A stretch of DNA of 64,000 nt from Virgibacillus indicus. GTDB taxonomy: Bacteria; Bacillota; Bacilli; Bacillales; Amphibacillaceae. A model generated the notes under the pieces. The model ran no database searches and was not told the origin of the DNA. It saw nothing but the letters and a program-made list of their open reading frames with translations. The stretch is taken from contig NZ_NPMS01000005.1 in assembly GCF_002266285.1 (NCBI RefSeq), positions 124,001 through 188,000 of the forward strand, in the 5' to 3' direction. Positions 1 to 8,399 of the stretch are shown here, piece by piece. The position numbers and the translations under genes were made by a program. Position 1 is the stretch's first letter. Every line of letters starts with the position of its first letter.

Positions 1-108
1 ATCCCAGATAAGCTTAACCGCCAGCTCTTCATTTGCCGCAGCTTCACGGGCATAATCATCTGCATGCACATGCCATCTGCTAAGTAATGCTACATTTAAA
101 AATTTAGA
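1..108 (-). CDS. Gfo/Idh/MocA-like oxidoreductase, N-terminal fragment (runs off window)
   Basis: The open frame reads NVALLSRWHVHADDYARE and continues past the window edge. This resembles the N-terminus of a Gfo/Idh/MocA NAD-dependent sugar dehydrogenase. It follows the stop of the upstream dehydrogenase by 13 bases, with a TTGGAG ribosome binding site between, so it should be the next gene of that operon. Oddity: where ATG would be expected, the frame reads TGA TCT AAA TTT TTA, and no ATG, GTG or TTG lies in frame before the beta-1 strand. Either the start codon is mutated or a rare start is used. Family assignment rests on about 30 residues. Confidence 0.5.
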
Positions 109-121
109 TCACACTCCAATT

Positions 122-1204
122 TCAATCAAAATACACAGCTTTCCCAGTTTTACCAGATTCATATATTGCCTCCAAAATCTGCGTGACAACCAATGTCTCC
201 TCGGGCTTCACGACCGGCTCTGTATCATTCAAAATACTTTCAATCCACAGACGTATTTCCAAATCTGCTTCACTTTCTGTTTCACCCTCAAAAAAAGCAA
301 CGCCTCCTGGATCCAGTTCCACATTTGTTGTATACAATTTTCCAAAGTCTTCCCCATGTATCCGCAAGCCGTCCTTCATGTCAGCACCACCCTCCGTGCC
401 GCTCAATGAACATTTTGCTTCATCAACATCCAGCGAATTCAACGCCCAGCTGGATTCAAGAACAATTGTTGCACCATTTTGCATCTTAATAAACCCGAAT
501 GCAGAATCCTCCACGGTGAATTCATCCGGATCCCAGGGACCAAAGGCATTTGCTGCATCTTTCTTTTTCCCGAGCTTATGGAAGACCGAACCCATTACCG
601 ATTTCGGCTCATAGTTGTCCATCATCCATAATGTCAGATCAAGTGCATGTGTCCCAATATCAACCAGCGGACCGCCACCCTGTTTTTCCGCATCAAGGAA
701 CACGCCCCATGTCGGAACGGCACGTCTCCTGATCGCATGTGCCTTCGCATAATAAATTTCTCCCAAATCACCACGTGATGCAGCCTTGTGCAGGTACTGA
801 CTGTCCGCCCTAAAACGGTTATTATAGCCAATAGTCAGCTTTTTTCCCGAACGCTTTGCAGCTTCCACCATCCGCTTAGCTTCCTCCGATGTCTTTGCCA
901 TCGGCTTTTCACACATCACATGCTTGCCGGCAGCGAGCGCCGCAATTGAAATCTCAGCATGGGATAGATTCGGTGTACATACATGAACAACATCAATTGC
1001 CTTGTCTTTCAGCAATTCCTTATGATCTTCATAGATTTTTGCATCCGCTGTTCCAAAATCTTTTGCTGCTGCTTTCGCCTTTTCGATATTTCGATTGCAA
1101 AACGCCACAATCTCAACTTGTTTTAACTTTTGGAGGCTGGGAAGATGCTTTTTAATCGCGATTGCCCCACAGCCAATGATTCCAATCCTCAATTTCCTCT
1201 CCAT
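122..1204 (-). CDS. Gfo/Idh/MocA family NAD(P)-dependent oxidoreductase
   Basis: This 360-residue protein has the family layout: an N-terminal Rossmann fold (GIIGCGAIAIKKHL near residues 8-21), the EKP motif (MCEKPMAK near residue 98) that binds NAD and substrate, and a C-terminal alpha/beta domain carrying GGGPLVDIGTHALDL, which holds the catalytic Asp/His pair. Such enzymes oxidise or reduce a hydroxyl or keto group of sugars, inositols or glycosides. It lies 229 bases downstream of the ABC permease genes, across a dispersed repeat, and just upstream of a second Gfo/Idh gene, so it probably acts on the sugar imported by that transporter. The start has GAGGT upstream. The exact substrate cannot be read from sequence. 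Confidence 0.9.
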   Translation of the reverse strand: MERKLRIGIIGCGAIAIKKHLPSLQKLKQVEIVAFCNRNIEKAKAAAKDFGTADAKIYEDHKELLKDKAIDVVHVCTPNLSHAEISIAALAAGKHVMCEKPMAKTSEEAKRMVEAAKRSGKKLTIGYNNRFRADSQYLHKAASRGDLGEIYYAKAHAIRRRAVPTWGVFLDAEKQGGGPLVDIGTHALDLTLWMMDNYEPKSVMGSVFHKLGKKKDAANAFGPWDPDEFTVEDSAFGFIKMQNGATIVLESSWALNSLDVDEAKCSLSGTEGGADMKDGLRIHGEDFGKLYTTNVELDPGGVAFFEGETESEADLEIRLWIESILNDTEPVVKPEETLVVTQILEAIYESGKTGKAVYFD

Positions 1205-1264
1205 TATTCAATCAACCTCATTTTCCTTTGGATACCAAATATATATAATGGCAAAAAATAATTA

Positions 1265-1428
1265 ATATCAGGATTAGCCACGTCCAGCTCCAGCGACCAG
1301 CGACTAGCGAGACTTCCCTCACCTTCGTACGATAGTCAACATCGTCTCCCTATGGTCGCCGTGTTTCCTTTATCTCCTACGGCTCAGTCCAGTCCGTACG
1401 TCGCTAAACGGTCGCTTCCGCTTTTGTT
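1265..1428. repeat. Dispersed GC-richer intergenic repeat (candidate)
   Basis: This gap between a permease stop and the next start is richer in GC than its surroundings. It contains short recurring words: GCGACCAGCGACTAGCGAG, TCGTACGATAG, and GTACGTCGCTAAACGGTCGC. No ORF fits. It resembles the dispersed 'AGCGGAAGCG...GGAGCTGGACG' intergenic elements I know from Bacillaceae genomes. Only one copy is in this window, so the repeat call rests on resemblance, not on a second copy. It may fold in the mRNA and separate the transporter genes from the dehydrogenase genes. Confidence 0.4.
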
Positions 1429-1433
1429 TTAAA

Positions 1434-2255
1434 TTATTCTTTAACAGACCCGCTCGTCAAACCGGAAACAATCCGTTTCTGGAAAAACAGCACCAATATA
1501 ACAATCGGAATTGTCACAATCACTGTTGCTGCGGAAATGTCGCCCCATGGAACCGAATATTGACTCTGGTACATGGAAATTCCAACAGGCACTGTTCTCC
1601 ACATATCATCACTATTGATTGTCAGCGCAAATAAGTACTCATTCCATGCGGCAATAAATACAAGGATTCCTGTAGTAAACACTCCAGGCGCTGCCAATGG
1701 AAAGATGATTTTCCGGAATGTCTGAAACGGACTTGCTCCATCCAGCTTGGCGGATTCCTCCAGTTCAAACGGTATTTTTTTGAAAAATGTTGCCAAAATC
1801 CAGATCGCCAGCGGAAGACTGATGGTAATATACGGAATCACCAGCCCCATATAGCTGTTACGCAGACCAAGACCTGTCACCAGGTTGAACATTGGTGAAA
1901 TGATTGCAATTTGCGGGAACATCGATGCCGCCAGCACAAGTCCCAGGATCAGTCCTTTACCTTTGATTGGCAGCCTGGTCACTGCATAGGCTGTAAATGA
2001 TGCAAATGCCAGTGACAGTATCGTTGTCAGTGATGACACTGCAAAACTATTAAGCATATACCTCAGCAGTGGCCTGTTCGTCAGTGCTGCTTCATAGGAA
2101 TCAAGCGATGGATTTTTTGTAAACCAGCGGAACGATGAGAAAATTTCTCCCGGCGGTTTGATTGATGTTAAAAATACCCAGATGAATGGAAACATCACAA
2201 GAAAAACAAAGATGATCAGAAACAGATAAAATCCAATCCCTGCGCGTTTATTCAT
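1434..2255 (-). CDS. Carbohydrate ABC transporter permease (MalG type)
   Basis: This 273-residue inner-membrane permease is the right length for MalG-type proteins. It has a first membrane segment at about residues 10-30 and five more behind it. The cytoplasmic coupling (EAA) loop reads LEESAKLDGASPFQTFRKI around residue 165, which docks the ATPase. It pairs with the upstream MalF-type permease (12-base gap) and lipoprotein to import a sugar or oligosaccharide. The ribosome binding site is AGGAGG, 7 bases before ATG. No ATPase gene is nearby, so a shared MsmX-type ATPase is likely. The substrate is unknown. Confidence 0.92.
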   Translation of the reverse strand: MNKRAGIGFYLFLIIFVFLVMFPFIWVFLTSIKPPGEIFSSFRWFTKNPSLDSYEAALTNRPLLRYMLNSFAVSSLTTILSLAFASFTAYAVTRLPIKGKGLILGLVLAASMFPQIAIISPMFNLVTGLGLRNSYMGLVIPYITISLPLAIWILATFFKKIPFELEESAKLDGASPFQTFRKIIFPLAAPGVFTTGILVFIAAWNEYLFALTINSDDMWRTVPVGISMYQSQYSVPWGDISAATVIVTIPIVILVLFFQKRIVSGLTSGSVKE

Positions 2256-2267
2256 TTAAAAACCTCC

Positions 2268-3599
2268 TCACTTTGCACGACCTGCAAAAAGATCAGAACC
2301 GATTAATTTCACATAAATAAAGCTAATGACCGCTACACTCAAAAACACAATGACGGAAAGAACTGACCCTTCCCCAAAGTTCTGCTGGGCGAATAATGTT
2401 TTATAGGCATAGACGGAAATCGATTCGGTTGCGTTTGCAGGCCCGCCGCCTGTCAATACATAGATAAGGTCAAACACTCTGAAGGCATCCAATGTCCTGA
2501 AAAGCAGGGCAACTAATATGGATGATTTCAGAAGCGGCAGTGTAATTCTCCAAAACTGCTGAACTTTATTAGCCCCATCCACGCTTGAGGCTTCATATAG
2601 CGAACCCGGTATTGTCTGTAAACCGGCTAATAACAGTAATGCCATATACGGCGTTGTTTTCCAGACGTCTGCGAGAATGATAGAAAACATTCCGCCATCA
2701 GATGTCGACAAAAGCCAGGACGCACCCGGAATCACGTTAAGTACTTCCAGATAATGTGCGACAATTCCGGACTGGCCATCGTATAAGAAGCCCCACATCA
2801 TGGCAGCTACCGCAGTTGGAATCGCCCAAGGAATCAGGACAGATGCCCGAATAATTCCCCTGCCTTTAAATGCACGATTTATAAGGAGTGCAACGGCCAG
2901 GCCAAGCACCAATTCAAATGCAACTGAAACTACTGTGAAAAAGGCCGTATTCCCCATGGCCTTCCACATCCGCTGATCTTTCATATATTTCCCATAGTTT
3001 TCAAGGCCGATAAAGTTAGACTTTAAAATATTGCCAGCAGTTGATGCCAGTAAATCAGACGTTTGCTGGAATGCTTGTGAAGTCTGTTCATCCCCGCTTG
3101 CTTCGGCAATTGCTGTGAGTTCTGCGGAATGGGATTCCAGCGCTTCTCTGTAGTCTTTCGCAAAATCATTATCAAGCTTTGAATATTTCAGCTCCGAATC
3201 CCTTACCGGGGTAAAATTCATCAGCAGCTCATCAATCTTTTCTACCTTTGTATTAATCTCTTCATCACTGATAAGTTCTGAATGGTAGCTTTCAATATCC
3301 TGCTGTATCTCTTTTACTGTTTCTGCATTCTCTTCACTATCTGCACTGCCTGCTAAACTATCAAGCTGGCCTTCTATATAAAAATGATTGTCCACATACC
3401 GCTCCAAATCAATTGTCGCACTGAGCATCAGCTGAGAACGGGCCGGATCATTCAGCCTGTAATCAAATAAACTATTATAAAATGATTGCGCAACCGGCCA
3501 AAGCACCACAACAATAACCAGAATGAGCGATGGAATAACCATGGCATAACCAAGCTGTTTTTCACTCAGTTGAAAGCCGCGCTTTTTCTTGTTTTTCAT
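2268..3599 (-). CDS. Carbohydrate ABC transporter permease (MalF type) with enlarged external loop
   Basis: This MalF-type permease of 443 residues is about 140 longer than the usual 290-310 of Gram-positive members. The extra length lies between the first membrane segment (about 17-40) and the second (about 215-240). It is a hydrophilic, mostly helical segment rich in Glu, Asp and Ser, so it should face outside. The EAA loop is EASSVDGANKVQQFWRIT near residue 340. The position of the insertion recalls the P2 loop of E. coli MalF, which contacts the binding protein, but I see no sequence resemblance. The gene lies between the lipoprotein and MalG-type genes of one operon. Confidence 0.9.
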   Translation of the reverse strand: MKNKKKRGFQLSEKQLGYAMVIPSLILVIVVVLWPVAQSFYNSLFDYRLNDPARSQLMLSATIDLERYVDNHFYIEGQLDSLAGSADSEENAETVKEIQQDIESYHSELISDEEINTKVEKIDELLMNFTPVRDSELKYSKLDNDFAKDYREALESHSAELTAIAEASGDEQTSQAFQQTSDLLASTAGNILKSNFIGLENYGKYMKDQRMWKAMGNTAFFTVVSVAFELVLGLAVALLINRAFKGRGIIRASVLIPWAIPTAVAAMMWGFLYDGQSGIVAHYLEVLNVIPGASWLLSTSDGGMFSIILADVWKTTPYMALLLLAGLQTIPGSLYEASSVDGANKVQQFWRITLPLLKSSILVALLFRTLDAFRVFDLIYVLTGGGPANATESISVYAYKTLFAQQNFGEGSVLSVIVFLSVAVISFIYVKLIGSDLFAGRAK

Positions 3600-3648
3600 G
3601 CTAAACCTCCTATCTAATAAGGCATTGCTTTAGCCCTATTAAAAGAAA

Positions 3649-3678
3649 AGCAAGATGAGAGTCTCCGCCCATCCTGCT
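3649..3678 (-). terminator. Intercistronic stem-loop after binding-protein gene
   Basis: On the minus strand AGCAGGATG pairs with CATCTTGCT (one G-U) around a 12-base loop, followed by TTTTCTTTT. It lies between the lipoprotein stop and the permease start. A leaky terminator or 3'-end stabiliser here is the usual way binding proteins are made in excess over their permeases. Confidence 0.6.
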
Positions 3679-3699
3679 ATTTTCCAATCAACTCAAATT

Positions 3700-5049
3700 C
3701 TATTCAGCCATCGCCTCTTCGATTTTCGTCTGCATATTTGCTGCAGCATCCTCAGGGGTCTGGTCACCTGTTAATACTTTGGAAATTTCAATTTGCATGA
3801 TATCGGAAACTTCCGGATAAATTGGTGAAACCGGTCTAGGAACTGCTGTTTGCAGTACTTCTCTGAATTCAGGGTTTGCGAATAATGTACTTACATCCTG
3901 CACTTCCGGATCGTCATATAAAGCGCTTAAGGTTGGAGGACGTCCACCCTCAACTGCACTGATTTTTTGTCCTTCTGGCCCGGAGATGAATTTCACAAAC
4001 TCCCATGCCGCTTCCGGATGCTCAGAATATCTGTTAATCATTGTCATCCATCCGCCAAGCGCTGAAGCAGTACCCTCATCACCTGCAGGCAATCTTGCCA
4101 TTTCTACATTGCCAACAATTTCAGATCTCTCTTCATCATTGGATGATGACATCATATACGGCCAGTTTCTAGCAAAGACCGCATTTCCTTCAATCCATGC
4201 ATTTTCTGTTTCTGTCTCCATAAAGTTAAGGATATTTTCTGGAACAAAATCAGATGTTACGATTTCCTGCATCTTTTCAAGAGCTTTAATCGTTTCTGGA
4301 CTGTCCACTACAACATTATTATCTTCATCTACAACTTCACCGCCATAAGAAGCGATATATTCAATAGCATTTGTAATTAAACCTTCATATTGCGCGGCTT
4401 GCATGAGGTAGCCATGTTCTGTGCCCGCTTCCCCTTTCAGCTCACCAGCCATTTCGATCAATTCATCCCATGTTTTTGGTGGCTCGTCCACAATATCTGT
4501 CCGGTAGTAAAATACTCCGGCATCCGTGTACTGTGGCATTGCCCATTGCTTCCCATTAAAATTCGCTGCTGCAACAGTTCCAGGGAAGTAGTCTTCCATG
4601 TTGATTCCATCCTTCTCAATGAAACGATCCAGTTCCAGCACGTAGTTGGCTTGAGCAAATTCTGCCGGCCAGATTACGTCTGCATTAAACACGTCGATCT
4701 CACTGCTTTGAGAGCTTAAAAGTGTTACGTACTGGTCATGAGATTGCCCAGTATCTGCAGGCATTTCCCGCTGTTCTACTTTAATATTCGGATTTTTCTC
4801 TTCGAAAGCTTTGATTACAGCTTCTGTTGCCGGTGTCGTATCCACACCGCGCGCATATACGATTGTTACTTGTTCTTCTTCACCTTCATCTGCTGCTTCT
4901 TCTTCCTCACTGTCAGTACTGCTATCATCCGATGTATCAGTCTCGTCAGGGTTGTCTTGTTCTGTTGATCCTGAATCGCTGCAGGCAACCATAAAAAATG
5001 CCAAAGCGATTAACAATAAACTGCTAAGTGCCAACTTCCAAAACTTCAA
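3700..5049 (-). CDS. Extracellular sugar-binding lipoprotein of ABC importer
   Basis: This 449-residue family-1 type solute-binding protein starts with a lipoprotein signal: MKFWK, a hydrophobic stretch, then FMVACSDSGS, so Cys23 should be lipidated. An acidic, disordered linker of about 40 residues follows (rich in Asp, Glu, Ser and Thr), typical of halotolerant Bacillaceae. Then comes the two-lobed binding domain, with GGWMTMINRYSEHPEAAWEF and FISGPEGQ typical of oligosaccharide binders. The start codon is TTG, 8 bases after AAGGGGG. It is the first gene of the importer operon, behind a strong promoter with a LacI-type operator. Confidence 0.92.
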   Translation of the reverse strand: MKFWKLALSSLLLIALAFFMVACSDSGSTEQDNPDETDTSDDSSTDSEEEEAADEGEEEQVTIVYARGVDTTPATEAVIKAFEEKNPNIKVEQREMPADTGQSHDQYVTLLSSQSSEIDVFNADVIWPAEFAQANYVLELDRFIEKDGINMEDYFPGTVAAANFNGKQWAMPQYTDAGVFYYRTDIVDEPPKTWDELIEMAGELKGEAGTEHGYLMQAAQYEGLITNAIEYIASYGGEVVDEDNNVVVDSPETIKALEKMQEIVTSDFVPENILNFMETETENAWIEGNAVFARNWPYMMSSSNDEERSEIVGNVEMARLPAGDEGTASALGGWMTMINRYSEHPEAAWEFVKFISGPEGQKISAVEGGRPPTLSALYDDPEVQDVSTLFANPEFREVLQTAVPRPVSPIYPEVSDIMQIEISKVLTGDQTPEDAAANMQTKIEEAMAE

Positions 5050-5068
5050 TGTAATGCCCCCTTTTTTA

Positions 5069-5165
5069 ATGTCGATTTCATTTCAGAATTGTTTTAAAGG
5101 AATATTCTTTAAAATGAAATCGATTACATTTGACTTCATTATACGATAAATATAAATGTTGTCAA
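5069..5165 (-). promoter_or_regulatory. Sigma-A promoter with LacI-type operator for ABC importer
   Basis: On the minus strand, TTGACA (5165-5160) and TATAAT (5143-5138) are 16 bases apart. Directly downstream, over the expected start of transcription, is the dyad TGAAATCGATTACA (5115-5128). The same 14 bases recur in the promoter of the nearby LacI gene, so this is probably its operator. The word also fits the CcpA cre consensus TGWNANCGNTNWCA, so CcpA is the alternative reader. A weaker half-copy, TGTCGATTTCA, is at 5070-5080. Confidence 0.8.
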
Positions 5166-5224
5166 TATTTATTTTATTATTTTTTTTAGTTTTGTATTTT
5201 GTATTTTGTTGGGTATTTGGAAAA

Positions 5225-5431
5225 GTTGAGAGATGTGGGCATGAAGATGAGAGATACTGCTGCGAAGTTGAGAGACATGCAGTCCTAGTTGAGAGAAAGA
5301 ACAGCAAAGTTGAGAGACACACAAAGAAAGTTGAAACATAACAGCATATTCTCAAGTTATCTCTCAACTATACTCGGCTTTCTCTCAACTTCAACAGCTT
5401 TTCTCTCAACTTTAATCACTTATCTCTCAAC
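5225..5431. repeat. 21-bp phased inverted array A (6 + 4 units)
   Basis: Cores of GTTGAGAGA start at 5225, 5246 (GATGAGAGA), 5267, 5288, 5309 and 5330 (GTTGAAACA), exactly 21 bp apart. After a 21-bp centre, the inverted core TCTCTCAAC starts at 5360, 5381, 5402 and 5423, again 21 bp apart. The 12-bp linkers differ. The array fills the gap between the SDR stop and the importer promoter. As RNA the two arms could pair core to core on either strand. Short ORFs called here, with heptad-like LST or KLRD repeats, are shadows of the 21-bp period. Function unknown. Confidence 0.9.
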
Positions 5432-5448
5432 TCCAAAAACATTTCCAA

Positions 5449-6213
5449 CTATCTCCTTAAAAACCCTCCTTCAGAGTTAATAACCTGTCCTGTTATCCAT
5501 TCCGCTTCCCTGCTCGCAAGAAATGCAATCAGCCGTGCCGCATCTCGAGGAAGTCCCATACGACCCGACATAAACTTCGGCAGCAATTCCTTTTTAATTT
5601 CATCAGTCATCCAGCCAGTATCCGTCGGCCCGGGATTAACTGCATTAACCGAAATCCCCAAAGGCGCAACCTCCGCAGATAATGAAAGTGTAAATGCAGA
5701 AATCGCTCCCTTTGAAGCACCATAAGCCAATTCGTCGATCATTGGCCCTTGACCCTGTCCGGATGTCAAATTGATAATTCTCCCAGAAGTGCGGTCAGTT
5801 TTTTCAAACCGCCTTGCAAATTCAACACTCAGCAACATTGTTGCTCTCATATTGACAGCATAATGATCATCCAGCACCTTTGCATCAAGCTTTTTATACC
5901 CATCTCTAGTTGAGTGTGCAGCATTATTAACCAGTATGACAGGTGAGCCCAGCGACTTTTCAGCCTCATCAAGAATAAGCGTGTCTGCATCCGGCCGTGA
6001 TAAATCAACCTCCATACATTCACACCTTACCCCCAGATCCCGGATTTCTTTTTTAAAAAACTGCGGCCATTCCATCTCTGAATTCCAGTGGGTAAAAAAT
6101 ACATCAGATCCCCCTCGCGCCAGTTCAAGGCATACAGCAGCACCAATACCGTTTTCATGACTCACACCCGTTACCACAGCAACTTGACCAGAAAATTTAT
6201 CTATCTTGAACAC
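5449..6213 (-). CDS. SDR family NAD(P)-dependent oxidoreductase
   Basis: This 254-residue classical short-chain dehydrogenase has a cofactor site of TGVSHENGIGAAVC (a TGxxx..GIG variant), NNAAH at about residue 96, the catalytic serine in INLTSGQGQG, the YGASK catalytic Tyr/Lys motif, and the NAVNPGPTDTGW segment after it. It probably interconverts a hydroxyl and a keto group on a sugar or sugar acid. It sits 15 bases downstream of the LacI gene, so the two form an operon. The GTG start abuts the GAGG of the ribosome binding site, so the true start is a little uncertain. Confidence 0.88.
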   Translation of the reverse strand: MFKIDKFSGQVAVVTGVSHENGIGAAVCLELARGGSDVFFTHWNSEMEWPQFFKKEIRDLGVRCECMEVDLSRPDADTLILDEAEKSLGSPVILVNNAAHSTRDGYKKLDAKVLDDHYAVNMRATMLLSVEFARRFEKTDRTSGRIINLTSGQGQGPMIDELAYGASKGAISAFTLSLSAEVAPLGISVNAVNPGPTDTGWMTDEIKKELLPKFMSGRMGLPRDAARLIAFLASREAEWITGQVINSEGGFLRR

Positions 6214-6228
6214 CTCACTTTTTTAGTC

Positions 6229-7212
6229 TTACGTCGATTCCCTTATAATTAATTCATGATCCAGGATCAGACTTTCCACATCATTTCCTCTAATTTTATC
6301 AATAATCATAGTTGCCGAAATACAGCCCATTTTGTACATTGGCTGTGCAATTGTTGTCAGTGTTGGATGCGTCATATTGGAAAAGCTGATTTTATCAAAA
6401 CCAATGATGGCAATATCCTCAGGCACCTTCAGACCGATAGAATTTATTTCTTTCAGTGCACCAATTGCCAAAACATCCGAAACAGCAAACACTGCATTCG
6501 GCATATCAGCCTCGTTTAAAAGGGAACGCATAGCCTGCTGACCGCTTTCGAAACCAAGCTGTTCCACACTGCGAATCCACTTCGATTCAATCGGCAAACC
6601 AAATTCCTTCATGGCTTTTTCATAACCACTTCTGCGCTCACGGGCATACAGAAACTTTTCATCTGAATTTATCAGGGCAACCTTCTTTTTCCCAATTTTA
6701 ATCAAATGTTTAACCGCCTGGTATGCTGCCAATTCATTATCAATCGTTACATAAGAGATCGTACCATTTTCATCAAATTCACTGCACTGTATAATCGGAT
6801 GCTTGCATGCCAGGTCATGAAGGTTTTTACGATTGACAGTGGGATCCATTAAAATAATCCCGTCAGCTAGCCGATTCCGGACCATATTAAAATAAATAGC
6901 TTCCCTTTTTGGATTGGAGTCCGTTTCGCAAAGTAGAATGTTATAACCCTTGCCAATCGCTGTATCCTCAATCCCATTAATGATTTCCGTATAAAACGGA
7001 TTCGAAATACTTGGGATTAAAACTAGAAGCAGCCTGCTTTCCGAATTCCGTAAATTACGCCCAAGCACACTCGGCTCATAATTTAATTCTCTGATAGCCT
7101 GATCCACCCTCATTCTCGTTTTTTCTTTAACAGAATTCCTGTTATTGAGAACCCTTGAAACAGTTGCTGCAGAAACGCCTGCTTTCTTAGCCACTTCCTG
7201 GATAGTTGCCAT
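6229..7212 (-). CDS. LacI/GalR family transcriptional regulator
   Basis: The N-terminal helix-turn-helix reads ATIQEVAKKAGVSAATVSRV (residues 2-21), followed by the hinge and a periplasmic-binding-protein-like effector domain. About 327 residues is normal for the family. I start it at the ATG at 7212, after AGGTGAT. The longer frame would begin inside the -35 box. Its promoter carries the same 14-bp dyad as the ABC importer promoter 2 kb downstream. It therefore probably represses both its own LacI-SDR operon and the importer until a sugar binds. The effector is unknown. Confidence 0.92.
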   Translation of the reverse strand: MATIQEVAKKAGVSAATVSRVLNNRNSVKEKTRMRVDQAIRELNYEPSVLGRNLRNSESRLLLVLIPSISNPFYTEIINGIEDTAIGKGYNILLCETDSNPKREAIYFNMVRNRLADGIILMDPTVNRKNLHDLACKHPIIQCSEFDENGTISYVTIDNELAAYQAVKHLIKIGKKKVALINSDEKFLYARERRSGYEKAMKEFGLPIESKWIRSVEQLGFESGQQAMRSLLNEADMPNAVFAVSDVLAIGALKEINSIGLKVPEDIAIIGFDKISFSNMTHPTLTTIAQPMYKMGCISATMIIDKIRGNDVESLILDHELIIREST

Positions 7213-7231
7213 AAAATCACCTGTCTTTTTA

Positions 7232-7278
7232 TGAAATCGATTACATTTTATGTTATATTTTGGGGTGTTTTTTGTCAA
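7232..7278 (-). promoter_or_regulatory. Promoter and operator of the LacI-SDR operon
   Basis: TTGACA (7278-7273) lies upstream of an AT-rich -10 (TATAAC or TAACAT, spacing 15 or 17). The dyad TGAAATCGATTACA (7232-7245) sits between it and the gene, in the same promoter-proximal place as in the importer promoter. This fits autoregulation by the LacI protein. The cre consensus is matched too. Confidence 0.7.
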
Positions 7279-7318
7279 GATGATAAAGTCGGATGGTGAC
7301 CCTTCTTACTTCTTTACA

Positions 7319-7371
7319 GTTTCCGAAATAATTATTTAGAAAAGTAGTCATGAGGTTTAATCAAACGTTTG
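7319..7371. promoter_or_regulatory. Degenerate two-dyad element upstream of LacI gene
   Basis: CAAACGTTTG (7362-7371) lies about 42 bp from a TTTCCGAAA dyad (centre 7324), followed by ATAATTATTT. This resembles the two better-preserved composite elements at 8400-8467 and 41699-41766, in the same order and spacing. It lies upstream of the LacI promoter and downstream of the broken esterase gene. Confidence 0.5.
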
Positions 7372-7569
7372 TTTGAAGTAATCTATTAGAAGTGAGACAA
7401 GAGATAAACCTTTAAGGCCGAGAGTTAAAGTCTGGTCGAAAAACTCACTATTTGAACATCTTCATATTCCATCCCTGATGCCTTTCGAATGACAGGCATC
7501 AGAGATTTCTCTGCAGCTTCCTCTGAATGAATACAGCTGCAAACTCACTTTTGCTATTTTTTCTCCATC
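7372..7569 (-). other. Gap with possible gene relic
   Basis: On the minus strand a short open stretch (about 7425-7540) reads EEAAEKSLMPVIRKASG and then MEYEDVQIVSF before a stop. It looks coding-like but has no start and is preceded by a stop. It may be the remnant of a deleted gene. I do not recognise the family. Nothing else is seen in this gap. Confidence 0.2.
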
Positions 7570-8318
7570 CTAATTTAATTTGACTGGCAGCCAATTTAGT
7601 ACATCTTGAATTTTTTTATCCCAATATGCCCAATTATGGTCACCAGATTCAAATTCAGTTTTCAGGTTATAACCAGTTTTTCCACAAGCTTTTTTAAAGG
7701 TAACATTATCATCATAAAGAAAATCCTCTGTTCCACAGCTTTGGTACAGCAATGGCTTTTCCTCAGCGTCAATAGCTCGAACAAATCATTGCTGGTTCCT
7801 TTAATACTTTTCTCGCCAAAAATCTGAATGAATTCCCGCTTCCGGTCATCAGCCTGTCTTTCTATTAAACTTTCAATATCCAGAGCACCTGACATACTTG
7901 CCGCAGCTGAAAACTTATCTGGATGTGTGAGCGCCCATTTAAATGCGCCATAGCCCCCCATTGACAGACCAGCAGCAAAATTATCCTCTCTCTTATCTGA
8001 TAAATGAAACATGGAGTGAGCTATATTAGGAAGTTCCTCAGTCAAAAACGACCAATATTTATTACCATAAGCCATGTCCGTATAATAGCTGTGGTCGACT
8101 TGCGGCATTACAACAGCAAGACCCATATCTTCAGCATATCTTTCAACTGATGTGCGCCTTGTCCACATTGTATGATCATCACTGTATCCATGAAGAAGAT
8201 AAAGCACTGGATAGTTTTTCCTGACCGGGCTATTTAATGGTCTTTTTGGAAGAATAACGGTCATTGAAGTGGATAAATTTAAAACCTCCGAATAAAAATC
8301 ACATTTAAGAAGTGGCAT
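7570..8318 (-). pseudogene. Frameshifted alpha/beta-hydrolase esterase (EstA/tributyrin-esterase type)
   Basis: The first part (MPLLKCDFYSEVLNL onward) has the hydrolase core: YLLHGYSDDHTMW, the nucleophile elbow GLSMGGYGA, and an Asp region. After ELLTL (about 7765-7775) the frame shifts by one base. The C-terminal part, LYQSCGTEDFLYDDN to the catalytic-His segment GDHNWAYW and DVLNWLP, continues in another frame to 7570. Together they make one normal esterase of about 250 residues. A single-base loss (or sequencing error) near 7770 therefore breaks it. I start it at 8318. The longer start at 8342 has no better support. Its upstream region carries a composite operator shared with the FAD oxidoreductase operon. 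Confidence 0.8.
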
Positions 8319-8399
8319 ATACCTATTCCTCTCTCTAAACAAATTTGGTAACCTTCGACAATTCTCTATGGTATCAGCAATTCATGAGTTATTTTCAGG

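Noticed and set aside
5083..5480. Short ORFs with LST or KLRD heptad repeats over array A (and alike over B-E)
   Set aside because: The 21-bp period is seven codons, so any open frame looks like a heptad-repeat protein. Cores are kept in both orientations with no start site or ribosome binding site, so these are shadows.
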